Positions 11,920 to 23,861 of a DNA stretch of 64,000 nt are shown one piece after another. The notes beneath the pieces are model-generated. The model had not been told where the DNA came from. It saw nothing but the letters and a program-made list of their open reading frames with translations, and did no database searches. Within the stretch, counting starts at the first letter, position 1; each line of letters opens with the position of its first letter. The stretch comes from Linyphia triangularis (Eukaryota > Arthropoda > Arachnida > Araneae > Linyphiidae): assembly GCA_963978545.1 (NCBI GenBank), contig OZ021723.1, positions 10,125,593-10,189,592 of the forward strand. Direction: 5' to 3'. Position numbers and translations under genes: made by a program.

Positions 11920-12172
11920 ATTGAGGGCCTATTAAGAAGCAAAAGATGACCAAAAGTGTGACTTTTCTTAACTTTTGAGAAAATACACTGTTATGTTTCT
12001 TATTTATTTTAAAATTGTATGAAAATTATATGTTGTTTAAATATTAATTTCTGGGATGAAGATATCACTAGTTTTTATAGAATTTAATATAAATAAGAAA
12101 CTTTAAAAGTGTATTTTCTCAAAAGTTAAGAAAAGTTCCTTAGACCCCATTTTTGCTTCTCAGGTCCCACAG
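11920..12172. mobile_element. foldback element
   Basis: The left arm carries GACTTTTCTTAACTTTTGAG AAAATACAC; the right arm has the reverse complement (GTGTATTTTCTC then AAAAGTTAAGAAAAGT). The outer ends GAAGCAAAAGATG and CATTTTTGCTTC also pair. The spacer is about 80 bp. Non-coding. Confidence 0.7.
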
Positions 12173-12179
12173 TTATTAA

Positions 12180-12482
12180 CATTCATAAAAGTTTCTTATT
12201 CATTCATAAAAGTTTCTTATTCATTCATAAAAATTTCTTATTCATTCATAAAAATTTCTTATTCATTCATAAAAGTTTCTTATTCATTCATAAAAATTTC
12301 TTATTCATTCATAAAAGTTTCTTATTCATTCATAAAAGTTTCTTATTCATTCATAAAAGTTTCTTATTCATTCATAAAAGTTTCTTATTCATTCATAAAA
12401 GTTTCTTATTCATTCATAAAAATTTCTTATTCATTCATAAAAGTTTCTTATTCATTCATAAAAATTTCTTATTCATTCATAA
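12180..12482. repeat. 21-bp minisatellite, about 14 units
   Basis: Unit TCATTCATAAAAGTTTCTTA plus T, with a single A/G variable position (AAAGTT or AAAATT). It lies directly between the foldback element at 11,920 and the diverged foldback element at 12,483. Confidence 0.93.
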
Positions 12483-13350
12483 TAGTCCATGAGGAGACTT
12501 CAAGTTTAGATACCCCATCGGACATATCTCTGAATTTTTCGCAGAATGTAGATAAATGATGGTAGATTATGAATATATACTAGTTTACTGGGAGGAAAGC
12601 GGTCGGTTACTGTTCAAATCGACATTAAACGAGTTGAACTAAATCCAATTGCCAAGAAGTTTTTAATTACTTGCTAAATAACACGAGTATTGTTTTTTTA
12701 ATTGGTAACCTACCGTTTTTTAACTTATTTTCGATGCGGAAGATTGCAGAGGATTTCTGATCTCTGGCGAAAAATATCCTGCATCTTTTAAAAGTGAGCC
12801 AAGTTGCTAATAAATATTACGTCATCAGTCAGTAACGAATAAATATTTACTGCCAACTTGGCTCTCTTCTAAAAGATGTCGAATATTTTTCTCCAGAGAT
12901 CAAAAATCGTCTGCACTCTTCCTCATCGAAAATTAAAATATTTATTAGTTAATTAAAAAAATTAATTAAAAAAGAACCAATTAAAAATTTAAAATTCTGT
13001 TTTTCAAACAGTAACGTATAAATATTTACTGCCAACTTGGCTCTCTTCTAAAAGATGTCAAATATTTTTCAACAGAGATCAGAAATCGTCTGCCCTCTTC
13101 CTCATCTAAAATTAAAAGAGCGGGTGGGTTACCAATTAAAAAGAATGTTCATTATTCGGAAAGTTATTACGTATTTGGCAATCGGATTTTGTTCTACTCA
13201 TTCAAAGTCGACTTTTGAACAGTTTCGGCCACTTTCCCCTCGGCAGACCAGTATATTCATAATCTACTGGTATTTCTCTACATTCTATATAAAAAAAATT
13301 CAAAATGGTGTTCTATGGGGTACCTAAACTTTCAGTCGTCTGTTCGATTA
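12483..13350. mobile_element. diverged long copy of the TA-flanked foldback family
   Basis: The ends TAGTCCATGAGGAGACTTC and CAGTCGTCTGTTCGATTA and interior blocks (ACTGGTCTGCC-like, CCAACTTGGCTC, GACGTAAT-like) correspond to the four 660-bp copies at 18,700, 23,862, 33,740 and 37,427. This copy is longer, with the internal CCAACTTGGCTCTCTTCTAA block present twice (12,842 and 13,032). Confidence 0.65.
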
Positions 13351-14590
13351 TAAAAAAATATCGTATTTTTGGGTGACCTAAAAAGAGGGGGGGGGGGGGG
13401 GCTGACCCTAAGTTTCCTATCCCTTGTGAGCGCTTGGATAACAGATATCTCAAGATAATACAGAAAGAGACGCCACAGATGTTTTCCCATCTATAGCGTC
13501 GTTGTTGTAATCAACGAAGTTAACAACAATGATGGACTGTTACATCCAGTTATGATTTTTTCAATTGGTGCTCTTTCAAATAGCAATCTGCCGTACTGAA
13601 TAAGTGATTTTCATTTTAAACCAAAACTGTTTCATTCGAATGTTATTAAATTAGGAAATAGCACTTTTAAATATCTGACTGTTCTATATTTTTTATCAAG
13701 TTGGATTTTGACAGTACTCTTACAAAAAGTTGTTCCTACATACGTCTTAGGTAAAATCCTCACAACTGCTTAATCGTATTTAATGCAGCGATGATTCATA
13801 AATACTTTATGATTTTATAAATAATTTGCTAGCTGAGATCTGTACATATCTGTACGTGTAAATAAGATATGGCAATAAATATCACCCTTTTGCAAGTTAT
13901 CGAAAATTTCTCTAAGTGGACAAGTAACCATTTTGGTAAGATAATTTGAAGTTAAATGTTAAACAAAAAACATTATACTACCAAAGAGAAAAGTACTTAA
14001 TTTAAAATTATTCTTATATTTTACAGAACAATACAAGCTTACACAAAAAATTATTTGAATTCTTAACATTAGATGGCGATAATAGTTTTTATCTCCAGTC
14101 AAAACTCTCCCCATTACAAGCATCCTGTTAAATTCTACTATTCTATTTTATTCATCCCGTAAAAGTACATTCGCAGACGGTAGTGTCATTCAACCATCGG
14201 ATATTTAATCTCAAAAGACGATTTTTTAGTTTTTGATCGTTCCGAGTTGTGGATTTTCTCAGCAGAATCTATCTTCCTTTCTAAAATTTGTCGCCATTTC
14301 TTTTTAATTCCACCATGGAATGTAGTTACTTTTTCTAAAGGCAGAAGAATCCAAATCGGTTCTTTTATATTTTACCCTACTTGTTTTCGCCATTTTTTTT
14401 TTCCCCCTTTTTTTTTTTTTCCTTTTTATTTTTTCACAATGAACTAAAGAGGATTTTATGAACTGGTAGTGGAACTGAAGGTGAGACAAAAAAACATTAT
14501 ATTTCAAACATTCACTTCTATGATTTTTTTTAAAGCCTTTTTTTAAGCCTGAAGATGAAGGTTAATTGCGGTATCCGAAAATATCTTACA
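13351..14590. other. spacer, nothing recognised
   Basis: Contains a G run at 13,386-13,401 and a pyrimidine tract near 14,390-14,430. Open frames here are homopolymer-driven. Confidence 0.5.
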
Positions 14591-14840
14591 CTATACTAAA
14601 CTTCAACTTAACTAGACATCACTTAGACGGTAGATCGTGACAGTGCTCATAGGTATTTAATCCATTTTGGCGGAGTGAAGACTTAATTCTCGCCAAATCT
14701 TATAGCCTTTTGTTCTCTACAGGGTTATTGTGGTTTGGCGAACATTATGCTTTCACGCCGCCAAAATGGATTAAATACCTATGAGCACTGTGACGATCTA
14801 CCGTCTAAGTGATGTCTAGTTAAGTTGAAGTTTAGTATAG
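14591..14840. mobile_element. 250-bp MITE with ~95-bp arms (copy 1)
   Basis: Begins CTATACTAAACTTCAACTTA and ends with the exact reverse complement at 14,821-14,840. The pairing continues through ACTAGACATCACTTAGACGG and GGTATTTAATCCATTTTGGC, leaving a small central loop. A second copy lies at 34,930-35,169. Non-coding; superfamily not determined. Confidence 0.9.
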
Positions 14841-15129
14841 GCTCTTCCTAACGAGGTCTTACTTCATCTCACATTCAAGTCTTCCTATTTTATAAAAGTT
14901 CTGGCAAGGTTGACTTAGGTTTGCTTTATAGTATAAGTTAAGTATTGGCAGGGCTAGAATTGAAGTCCTCACTTTAACCCTCATTTTAAATAGAAGAGAA
15001 GAACCCAATCAAAGTCGTTAACTTTCTGAGATATTCTTGAGTCTTTTATCCATACTTTTTAAAGTATTTCTGGTTCCTCTACGAGCCTAAGACATTTTTT
15101 TTAAAAGAATAACAGCCCTACTAACAGTC
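14841..15129. other. spacer, nothing recognised
   Basis: No feature seen up to the LTR target duplication at 15,126. Confidence 0.5.
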
Positions 15130-15847
15130 TGTTACGAATTTTTGTATATTTGTAAATATTTTGTAGTATTAATTATGTAAAAAGGAAAATTTATGTACAT
15201 TTCGCATAAGGCAGTGCAATAGTTTGTCTTCGCTTTCCTGCAATGTGTCTCTTAATGCTTGAAAACGAGTTTTCAAGATATAATACTGGGAAGCGAGTTT
15301 TACAAAGAGAAGACCATTTAACATTATGGTTAATGGCAATCTCACCAAATTGGCGATGGTTTTGGCGACTAATTTTGGACGCCAAATTTGGCAAAAAATT
15401 AGCCAAATGTCGCCAAACTTGGCGACCATTTGACGGCATTTTCGAAAACCATGTACATGTATAGGGCTTTTCGACTACGATTTGGAAAATCCTCTAAATT
15501 TCTATCTCTAGAAGATTCACGAAGTATTGACTTTCCTATATAAGGTCGGCCGTGAATGGAGTTAGTAAGTTAGTTGACTGGAGTTACTGAGTAGTTGTCT
15601 CTCTGCGAGTATTCAGAGAGTTCCGAAAGTGAACTGCATTGCATTGTCTTTTGCGTTGATTTTTAGCAGTTGTTTATCTCGTTTTTAACTGCTGTTTGCT
15701 CTATTGTTGTGTAAAGAGCTGTATTGAGTCTATTAGAACGGAAAGTTCTGGAGTTGCAAAAGAATCTGCGAAGAGTTATATCGGAATAAATTTCTGCAAG
15801 TTGTGAACTGCTTTGGCTTCAAATCTTTCGAACTAATCAACGCAACA
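15130..15847 (+). mobile_element. solo LTR of a retrotransposon (Ty3/gypsy-like)
   Basis: A 718-bp block begins TGTTACG and ends CGCAACA (six of seven bases inverted-complementary) and is flanked by AGTC on both sides (15,126-15,129 and 15,848-15,851). Inside are a TATATAAGG box at 15,537-15,545 and an AATAAA at 15,785-15,790, in the promoter-then-poly(A) order of an LTR read on the plus strand. No gag or pol sequence adjoins it, so recombination between two LTRs has probably removed the interior. The TGTTACG start and 4-bp duplication fit Ty3/gypsy elements; the subclass is inferred. Confidence 0.83.
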
Positions 15848-15987
15848 AGTCTTTCTCTCACTTCTGTTCTTCTACAAGACATCTTTTTCTGCCACCCACC
15901 CCTTATCTTTTCATCACTTCACCAGCATCAATACCTTGAAACTATCCCTCAAAACAACAACAAAAAATTCCGTCATCTCACTTTGCG

Positions 15988-18570
15988 CATTTCATCTATT
16001 TCTTTGACTCATTTCAACAACTCCTTTTACTCATTCCATCAACTCTTTTTACACATTCCATCAACTTTCTTTACTAATTCCATTAACAATTTTTACTCGT
16101 TTCATCAATTTCTTTGACTTATTCCATCAACTCTTTTTACTCATTCCATCAACTCTCTTTACTAATTCCATTAACTATTTTTACTCGTTTCATCAATTTC
16201 TTTGACTTATTCCATCAACTCTTTTTACTCATTCCCTCAACTCTCTTTACTAATTCCACCAACTCCTTTTACATATTCCGTCAACTCTCTTTACTAATTC
16301 CATTAACTATTTTTACTCGTTTCATCAATTTCTTTGACTTATTCCATCAACTCTTTTTACTCTTTCCATCAACTCTCTTTACTAATTCCACCAACTCCTT
16401 TTACATATTCCGTCAACTCTCTTTACTAATTAAATTAACTATTTTTACTCGTTTCATCAATTTCTTTGACTTATTCCATCAACTCTTTTTACTCATTCCA
16501 TCAACTCTCTTTACTAATTCCACCAACTCCTTTTACATATTCCGTCAACTCTCTTTACTAATTCCATTAACTATTTTTACTCGTTTCATCAATTTCTTTG
16601 ACTTATTCCATCAACTCTTTTTACTCATTCCATCAACTCTCTTTACTAATTCCACCAACTCTTTTTACATATTTCGTCAACTCTCTTTACTAATTCCATT
16701 AACTATTTTTACTCGTTTCATCAATTTCTTTGACTTATTCCATCAACTCTTTTTACTCATTCCATCAACTCTCTTTACTAATTCCATTAACTATTTTTAC
16801 TCGTTTCATCAATTTCTTTGACTTATTCCATCAACTCTTTTTACTCATTCCATCAACTCTCTTTACTAATTCCACCAACTCTTTTTACATATTTCGTCAA
16901 CTCTCTTTACTAATTCCATTAACTATTTTTACTCGTTTCATCAATTTCTTTGACTTATTCCATCAACTCTTTTTACTCATTCCATCAACTCTCTTTACTA
17001 ATTCCATTAACTATTTTTACTCGTTTCATCAATTTCTTTGACTTATTCCATCAACTCTTTTTACTCATTCCCTCAACTCTCTTTACTAATTCCACCAACT
17101 CCTTTTACATATTTCGTCAACTCTCTTTACTAATTCCATTAACTATTTTTACTCGTTTCATCAATTTCTTTGACTTATTCCATCAACTCTTTTTACTCAT
17201 TCCATCAACTCTCTTTACTAATTCCACCAACTCCTTTTACATATTCCGTCAACTCTCTTTACTAATTCCATTAACTATTTTTACTCGTTTCATCAATTTC
17301 TTTGACTTATTCCATCAACTCTTTTTACTCATTCCATCAACTCTCTTTACTAATTCCACCAACTCTTTTTACATATTTCGTCAACTCTCTTTACTAATTC
17401 CATTAACTATTTTTACTCGTTTCATCAATTTCTTTGACTTATTCCATCAACTCTTTTTACTCTTTCCATCAACTCTCTTTACTAATTCCACCAACTCCTT
17501 TTACATATTCCGTCAACTCTCTTTACTAATTAAATTAACTATTTTTACTCGTTTCATCAATTTCTTTGACTTATTCCATCAACTCTTTTTACTCATTCCA
17601 TCAACTCTCTTTACTAATTCCACCAACTCCTTTTACATATTCCGTCAACTCTCTTTACTAATTCCATTAACTATTTTTACTCGTTTCATCAATTTTTTTG
17701 ACTTATTTCATCAACTCTTTTTACTCATTCCATCAACTCTCTTTACTAATTCCACCAACTCCTTTTACATATTCCGTCAACTCTCTTTACTAATTCCATT
17801 AACTATTTTTGCTCGTTTCATCAATTTCTTTGACTTATTCCATCAACTCTTTTTACTCATTCCATCAACTCTCTTTACTAATTCCACCAACTCTCTTTAC
17901 TCATTTGATCAACGTTCTTTACTAATTCCATTAACTCTTTTTACTCGTTTCATCAATTTCTTTGACTTATTCCATCAACTCTTTTTACTTATTCCATCAA
18001 CTCTCATTACTAATTCCACCAACTCTCTTTACTCATTTGATCAACGTTCTTTACTAATTCCATTAACTATTTTTACTCGTTTCATCAATTTCTTTGACTT
18101 ATTCCATCAACTCTTTTTACTCATTCCATCAACTCTCTTTACTAATTCCACCAACTCTCTTTACTCATTTGATCAACGTTCTTTACTAATTCCATTAACT
18201 CTCTTTACTCATTCCATCAACGCTTTTTACTCATTCCACCAATTCTTTTTACTAATACCATCAATTTCTTTAACTCATTCCATCAACTCTCTGTACTCAT
18301 TTCATCAATGCTCTTTGCTAGTTTCATTAACTCTTTTTACTCAATTCATCAATTCTCTTAACTAATTCCATTAACAATTTTTACTCATTCCATCAACTAC
18401 TTTTCCTTTTACTCATTTCTTCAACGCTCTTTACACATCCCTTTAACTATCTTTACTCATTCCATCAGTTCTCTTTACTAATTCCACCAACTCCTTTTAC
18501 TCATTCAATCAATTCTTTTTACTTATTTAATCAACGCTCTTTACTACTAATTTCATTAACTCTTTTTACT
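15988..18570 (+). repeat. 22-bp minisatellite array with higher-order units, ~117 copies
   Basis: The basic unit is TTCCATCAACTCTTTTTACT followed by CA, with variants ending TAA, TCG, TTA or ATA. Units are organised into 132-bp blocks (six units) and occasional 88-bp blocks (four units): the GACTTATTCC marker recurs at 16,600 and 16,732 (132 bp) and at 16,820 (88 bp). Because 132 is a multiple of three and 88 is not, the array yields long open frames with a 44-residue repeat that switch frame at every 88-bp block. The array edges are more diverged than the centre, as expected from unequal exchange. It begins 137 bp after the solo LTR. Confidence 0.95.
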
Positions 18571-18699
18571 ATGATCTTACGATCTGGGATTGGAACAACT
18601 TCAGCAGCAGACGCAAACAACCAGGGGATTTCTTCAAAGTCTTCTACTTCACACTCTCAGTCTATGGGCTCTTCAGGGTCCATTATTCTATCAAACTAT

Positions 18700-19365
18700 T
18701 AGACTGAGAGGCGACTGCAATTTTTGAACCCCATCGAACATCATTCTGAATTTTTTATAGAAATTAGAGAAAAGTGAGTAGATTACGAATCCACTGGTCT
18801 GCCGTGGCAAAAATGGCCGAAACAGGTCAAAAATCAAGTTTTAATAAGTTGAACTAAATCCAATTGCCAAATGCGCCATAACTTGCCAAATAATGAGCAT
18901 TTTTTTTTTATTTGGTAACCCTCACTCTTTAATTTTCAATTAAGAAGGTTCAGCAGACGAATCAGATATCTGGAGACGGTCTACTTGCATCTATTAAAAG
19001 GGAGCCAAGTTGGCAAAAAATATTACGTCACTTATGACGTAACTGATGTCGCCAATTCGGCTTACGTTTAAAAGATATAAGTTTTTCAAGCCAGAGATCA
19101 GAAATCGTTTGCGCTTTTTCTCATTGAAAATCAAAATTCAGTGGGTTGCCAGACGAAAAAGTTTGTTTTATTTTTGGCAAGTTATGACATATTTGGCAAT
19201 CGGATTTTAGTTCAACTCATTCCAAGTCGATTATTGATAAGTTTCGACCATTTTTGCCACGGCAGACCAGTGGATTCGTAATGCACCACTTTTCTCCAAT
19301 TTTTATAAAAAAAATTCAGAATGATGTTCGATGGGGTCCAAAAATTGCAGTCGCCTCTCGGACTA
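18700..19365. mobile_element. TA-flanked foldback element (copy 1)
   Basis: The ends TAGACTGAGAGGCGACTGCA and GCAGTCGCCTCTCGGACTA are the tips of arms of about 300 bp. Arms pair through CTGGTCTGCCGTGGCAAAAA, CCAATTGCCAAA and ACCCTCACTCTTTAA-type blocks around a centre TTATGACGTAACTGATG. Both tips read TA, so a TA target duplication (Tc1/mariner type) is likely. No transposase. Confidence 0.9.
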
Positions 19366-20610
19366 TATGTAATTATTTGCACCTAAAATTTCTCAATCAG
19401 TAATCAGCTTACAAAAAGTCAACCAATTCCAATAAAATCCCAGATTCCTAAACAACAAAGAGAATCGAATTTATTATTACGAATCTTCCTTCCAGAGTCT
19501 AAGTGTTATGGATTCTCTCTCTAAGATTTAACATTGGTAAGAGCTATGGAAGAAATAACAATAGAAATAAATCGGTGTAAAGCCTTGTTATAAGAACTAA
19601 AATATACTAATTAAGAGCTATTCACAAAAGCATACGTTGACACTATACAGAACGGTTGCGTGGCACTAGCCGACGTGTATCGAGCCAACAGGGTAAAATG
19701 GTGCCACTAGCGTACAAACACCTGTTTATAAGGGGAAGGAAATCCGCTACAAGGTAACATGGTACCAGAAGCGCACAAACTCTAGTTTCCCAGGGGCTCA
19801 CTTCTTCATTTCACAGGAACGAACAAAAACAGATTTATTTTACTAAATAAAGGATAGGTTTTCTTTATTTTAAAAAGCCAAATCTCCAAAACAGTATTTT
19901 TTTACGGCCAAATTTGTTTCTCAGTGTACGCAGTACTTATTAATAGAACTTACGAAGCCAAAATACGCATTTTTATGTTTTTGTTAGAGGTATACTTTTA
20001 CTAGGTTTACTAGGTTTTTAAATTGGACGGCCGATTTATATTTCTTATGATGATTATGCTCTGTTTAAATTAGAAATTTCGTTCCGTTGCATTTTTGTGG
20101 CTTATTTTAAATTGTGATAAGTTTTTGGTTTTCATATGTTTAGTTTGATTGCTTCTTTTCGAGTTCCTCATTTACACTGTCTTCTGCATAGTTGAAAATT
20201 TTACATTTGCCAATAAAATGGCCTGCACGTTTGCAGCTTTACATGAATGTTCATCTTTTAATACAATCAGAAAGCGACATTTTCATACTTACCATCCCCA
20301 TTGTTCTCAATTTTAAGTTCACCACCTCACATATCTATTTTATATCAAATGGAACAAATCCATATTATACAAAACTTATATGTAAGATGATGTTAGGACA
20401 TATCCATTTATATAAGGGATATCATAAGTATGATGAAAATATTGAAAAAATAAGAATATCCAACGGATGAAATTTTGTTTCGAAAATATTTATAAGAACT
20501 TTTTTAAAAAATTATTTAGTAACCCTTCACAAGTTTTTACATGAATATTTTTAAGTTGTTATAACATTGTTCTTTATTGCTTATTTTAAGGCTAAATTTA
20601 GCTTCGAATA
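19366..20610. other. spacer, nothing recognised
   Basis: AT-rich. The open frame at 20,192-20,470 has no recognisable domain and no splice context, and is not called. Confidence 0.5.
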
Positions 20611-21170
20611 CTAGCGAAAAAATGTCTTATTTGTAGAAGGCCAAAACTACTTACTTTGAAAATTTCAGAGCTGTAGCCCTTTTAGAAATCATTTTGTAAA
20701 ATATTTATACATTAAATAAAAAATTAAATTAAAAAAGAACCAAATAAAATTTTAAAATTCTGTTTTTCAAAAATCCAATTAGAAGACCATAACTACTTAT
20801 GTTGAAATTTTCAGAGCCGTAGCCCTATTAGAAATCATTTTGTAAAATATTTATTAATTAATTGAAAAAATTAATTAACAAAAAAAAATAAACAAAAATT
20901 TAAAATTATGTTTTTCAAAACTACAATTAGAAGGCTAAAACTACTTATGTTTTAAATTTCGGAGCTGTATCTGTTTGAAGTCACTTTGTAAAAAAAAAAA
21001 AAAAAAAATTCATTAAAAGATAACTAATTAAAATTTTAATATTCTGTTTGACATATGTACAATAAGAAGGCCAAAATTTCTTATGTTGAAAATTTCAGAG
21101 CTCTACTCCAATTTTAAGTAGGTTTCTATAGATCCACAGACTCACACACAGCTTGTTTTATTGTTACAGA
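20611..21170 (-). mobile_element. non-autonomous Helitron, abutting the next one
   Basis: On the minus strand the 5' end reads TCTGTAACAATAAAACAAGC from 21,170, followed by the CTGTGTGTG and TCTGTGGATCTATAG motifs of the other copies. The interior repeats the 'GAAATTTTCAACATAAGTAGTTTTGGCC' module (shown here split: GAAATTTTCAACATAAGTAG then TTTTGGCC). A candidate 3' CTAG followed by T lies at 20,611-20,614, but this end is uncertain. Confidence 0.65.
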
Positions 21171-21519
21171 CTAGCTGAATACCAGTGCTTCGCTACGAAA
21201 TTTTAACATGTGGAATATTTTAGCTAGCTATGAGGCCTCGTGTTGCTGAAATCCGTCATTGGTGTATAGGTCCCAGCTTTTGGCGCTTCGTTCGCAGAAA
21301 GGTTCATCGCTACTCAAAATCGAGCACACTTCGTTCTCTGAAAAGTTAATTGACACATAAGCACAGGCTTACTTCACTCGTTGAAAGATTCATTGCTATG
21401 CAAGCATAGGCTCGCTTCGCTCGCTGAAAGGTTCATTGCTGCGTAAGCATAAGCTCACTAAACTCACTAAAATTTAATTGCTACGGTAAAGACATAATAT
21501 TAGAAACCTCTCCCTTGTC

Positions 21520-21552
<33 letters not shown>

Positions 21553-22448
21553 GTTAATACAATAATACAATAATGCAACACCCCTTTAAGATTTTAAGAT
21601 TATTTTTTTAATACGTATTTGTGGAAAGCAAAATTAGAAGATCAAAACTACTTATGTTTAAATTTTTAGAGCTCTAGACCTATTTAGAAGTTGCTTTTTG
21701 TGAAAATATTAATTAAAAAATTAATTAAAACAAATTAAAATTTTAACATTCCTTCTGTCAAAAGTCAAATTAGAAGGCCAAAAGTACTTATATGGAAAAT
21801 TTTAGAGCTATTGTCCTATTAGAAATCGTTTTGTAAAAAAATTGTTATAATTAAAAGAAGTAAATTAAAAAACAAATAAAATGTTAAAGTTCTGTTTTTC
21901 AAAAGTTTAATTAGAAGGCCAAAAGTACTTATATGGAAAATTTTAGAGCTATTGTCCTATTAGAAATCGTTTTGTAAAATATTTATTAAATAATTAAAAA
22001 GATTAATTAAAAAAGAACCTAAATAAAAATTTAAAATTCTGTTTTTCAAAAGTCCAATTAGAAGGCAAAAATTATTTATGTTGAAAAATTTCAGAGCCGT
22101 AGCCCTATTAGAAATCGTTTTGTAAAATATTTATTAATTAATTAAAAAAACTAATTAAAAAACAACTAAATAAAAAATTTTAAATTCTGAAAAGTCCAAT
22201 TAGAAGGCTAAAACTACTTATGTTGAAAATTGCAGAGCTGTATCTCTATTTGAAGTCACTTTGTAAAAAACCAATTAAATAAAAAAATTAATTAAAAAAG
22301 AATTAAAATTTTAACATTCTGTTTGACATATGTACAATTAGAAGGCCAAAACTTCTTATGCTGACAATTTCAGAGCTATAACCCAATTTTAATTAGGTTT
22401 CTATAGATCCACAGACTACACACACACAGCTTATTTTATTAATATAGA
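21171..22448 (-). mobile_element. non-autonomous Helitron, full length
   Basis: On the minus strand it runs from TCTATATTAATAAAATAAGC (ending at 22,448) to GCACTGGTATTCAGCTAG (at 21,171). The 5' neighbour is A (22,449). The terminal ~270 bp holds a family motif of CGAAGCGAGC-type repeats around 'GCAATGAACCTTTCAGCGAG'. The remainder is an array of ~115-170-bp modules containing AGAAGGCCAAAACTACTTAT. No Rep/helicase is encoded. Confidence 0.82.
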
Positions 22449-22923
22449 TAAACACGTTATAAAACACCTTATAAACACATTTGTTAAAAACTATGTATTT
22501 TTTCAAACTTTTTATTTAAAAACTTATAATTAAATAAATATTGGAGCCAGATTCACAATTCATTCTTCATGTCACGCACCTCCCGTCAGTATAATATCCT
22601 TTATTTGCAATAAAAGTCATACCTCTAAGTTAATTACAAGTTATTTATGTCCGTTCTAATAATGTCCTAATTAGTCATTTTAATTGTAATTAGCTAATTA
22701 AAAAATTAACGGAAGAAAAAAGTTTATGTATAAAAATGCATCATTTTTAATTCTGATGTACTGCCAAAAGGTTTGAAATTAAAATATGAAAATTAAAGAA
22801 TGGAGATCCTACCCTGTTCACATAAATTGCAGTTTTTGTGCTCATGGTACCATTCGCTTGATAAATAAGAGGCATCTTTTTTCCTTCCAAATAGTGCAGG
22901 TGTTTGCGCGCTCCTGGTACGAT
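22449..22923. other. spacer, nothing recognised
   Basis: AT-rich; no feature seen before the MITE target duplication at 22,916. Confidence 0.5.
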
Positions 22924-23268
22924 CATCGATATAGATAAACAACTGGATAGACTGCTCCATTGTCAATGAAAAGAGAAAAACGCGCCGAGGATTGCGAAGC
23001 TTTGCGAAGCTGGTGGGAAGATTAACCAATCACAGTTCACTTTTTTAGTTGGATGGGAATGCGACAAACCTTGTAAAGTGTTAGAGTATATATTTTTTGT
23101 CACATTATTACTAATTAAAGTCTACTACTGACATTTCTGCTGTGTACAACCCAAAATTTTATTTTCAATCCTCGGCAATCCGTATTTTTTATCCCACCAA
23201 TTGCATCTGGCAACGGCATCATTTTCCCAGCGTTAAGCAGTCTATCCAGTTGCTTATCTATATCGATG
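22924..23268 (+). mobile_element. hAT-type MITE, 8-bp target duplication (copy 2)
   Basis: Same family as 8292-8626, with inverted ends CATCGATATAGATAAACAAC and ATATCGATG. Identical flanking 8-mers GGTACGAT occupy 22,916-22,923 and 23,269-23,276. A 10-bp duplication (TTGCGAAGCT, 22,997-23,016) makes it longer than copy 1. Confidence 0.93.
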
Positions 23269-23861
23269 GGTACGATGCGCTCATGACACGTCGGCTCATG
23301 GCACGACTCCTACAGAACAATAAAAATATATATAAAAAAAATTTAAAATTAAATTCCAGGATGTCTAGCCACAGTGTATTACGTATTTGAAGATATCTGC
23401 CGGTCGGTAAACCTTGAAACAACTCTTTGTACAATATTTAACTAATATACATGTCACAAATACCATTAATAGTCATTTCTCCCAGAGTTTTCCTCAAAAA
23501 CTATCTTTCAAAGATAGTTAAGCGAGTTTTCCCGCTATTTTGTAATTGCTCATATTTCCAAACCATTCGTGGGACGTGAGTCCCATGCTATAGATAGAGA
23601 ATGTCGCTAACCTATATAAAAGGTTCAAGGGGGAGTTAATCCAGAGTCCAGCCCAGTTCCATCTGTTAAGGTTATTTTTTTTTGGGGGGGGGGGGGGAGA
23701 CTGAGGCGAATGTAGTTTTTTGTTCCCGAATTGCAAGAGCTTATGTTATCGCTGCTGTTCTTGGGACTACTGGTAGTTCTGGTGTAAGCTTCAATGCGAT
23801 TTGTTGCTGCTGTTTAAAAAAAAAATTGTGGAATTCTCCTAGAAGAATAAAAGAAAATAAG
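23269..23861. other. spacer, nothing recognised
   Basis: Contains a G run at 23,684-23,697. The open frame at 23,682-23,864 is homopolymer-linked and not called. Confidence 0.5.

Noticed and set aside
16114..18365. Long open frames (up to 471 codons) suggesting a repetitive protein
   Set aside because: They lie wholly inside the 22-bp minisatellite; frame changes coincide with 88-bp blocks, and no start, splice or domain signal supports coding.
15988..18570. CRISPR-like array
   Set aside because: Units are contiguous with no unique spacers, and the window is eukaryotic.
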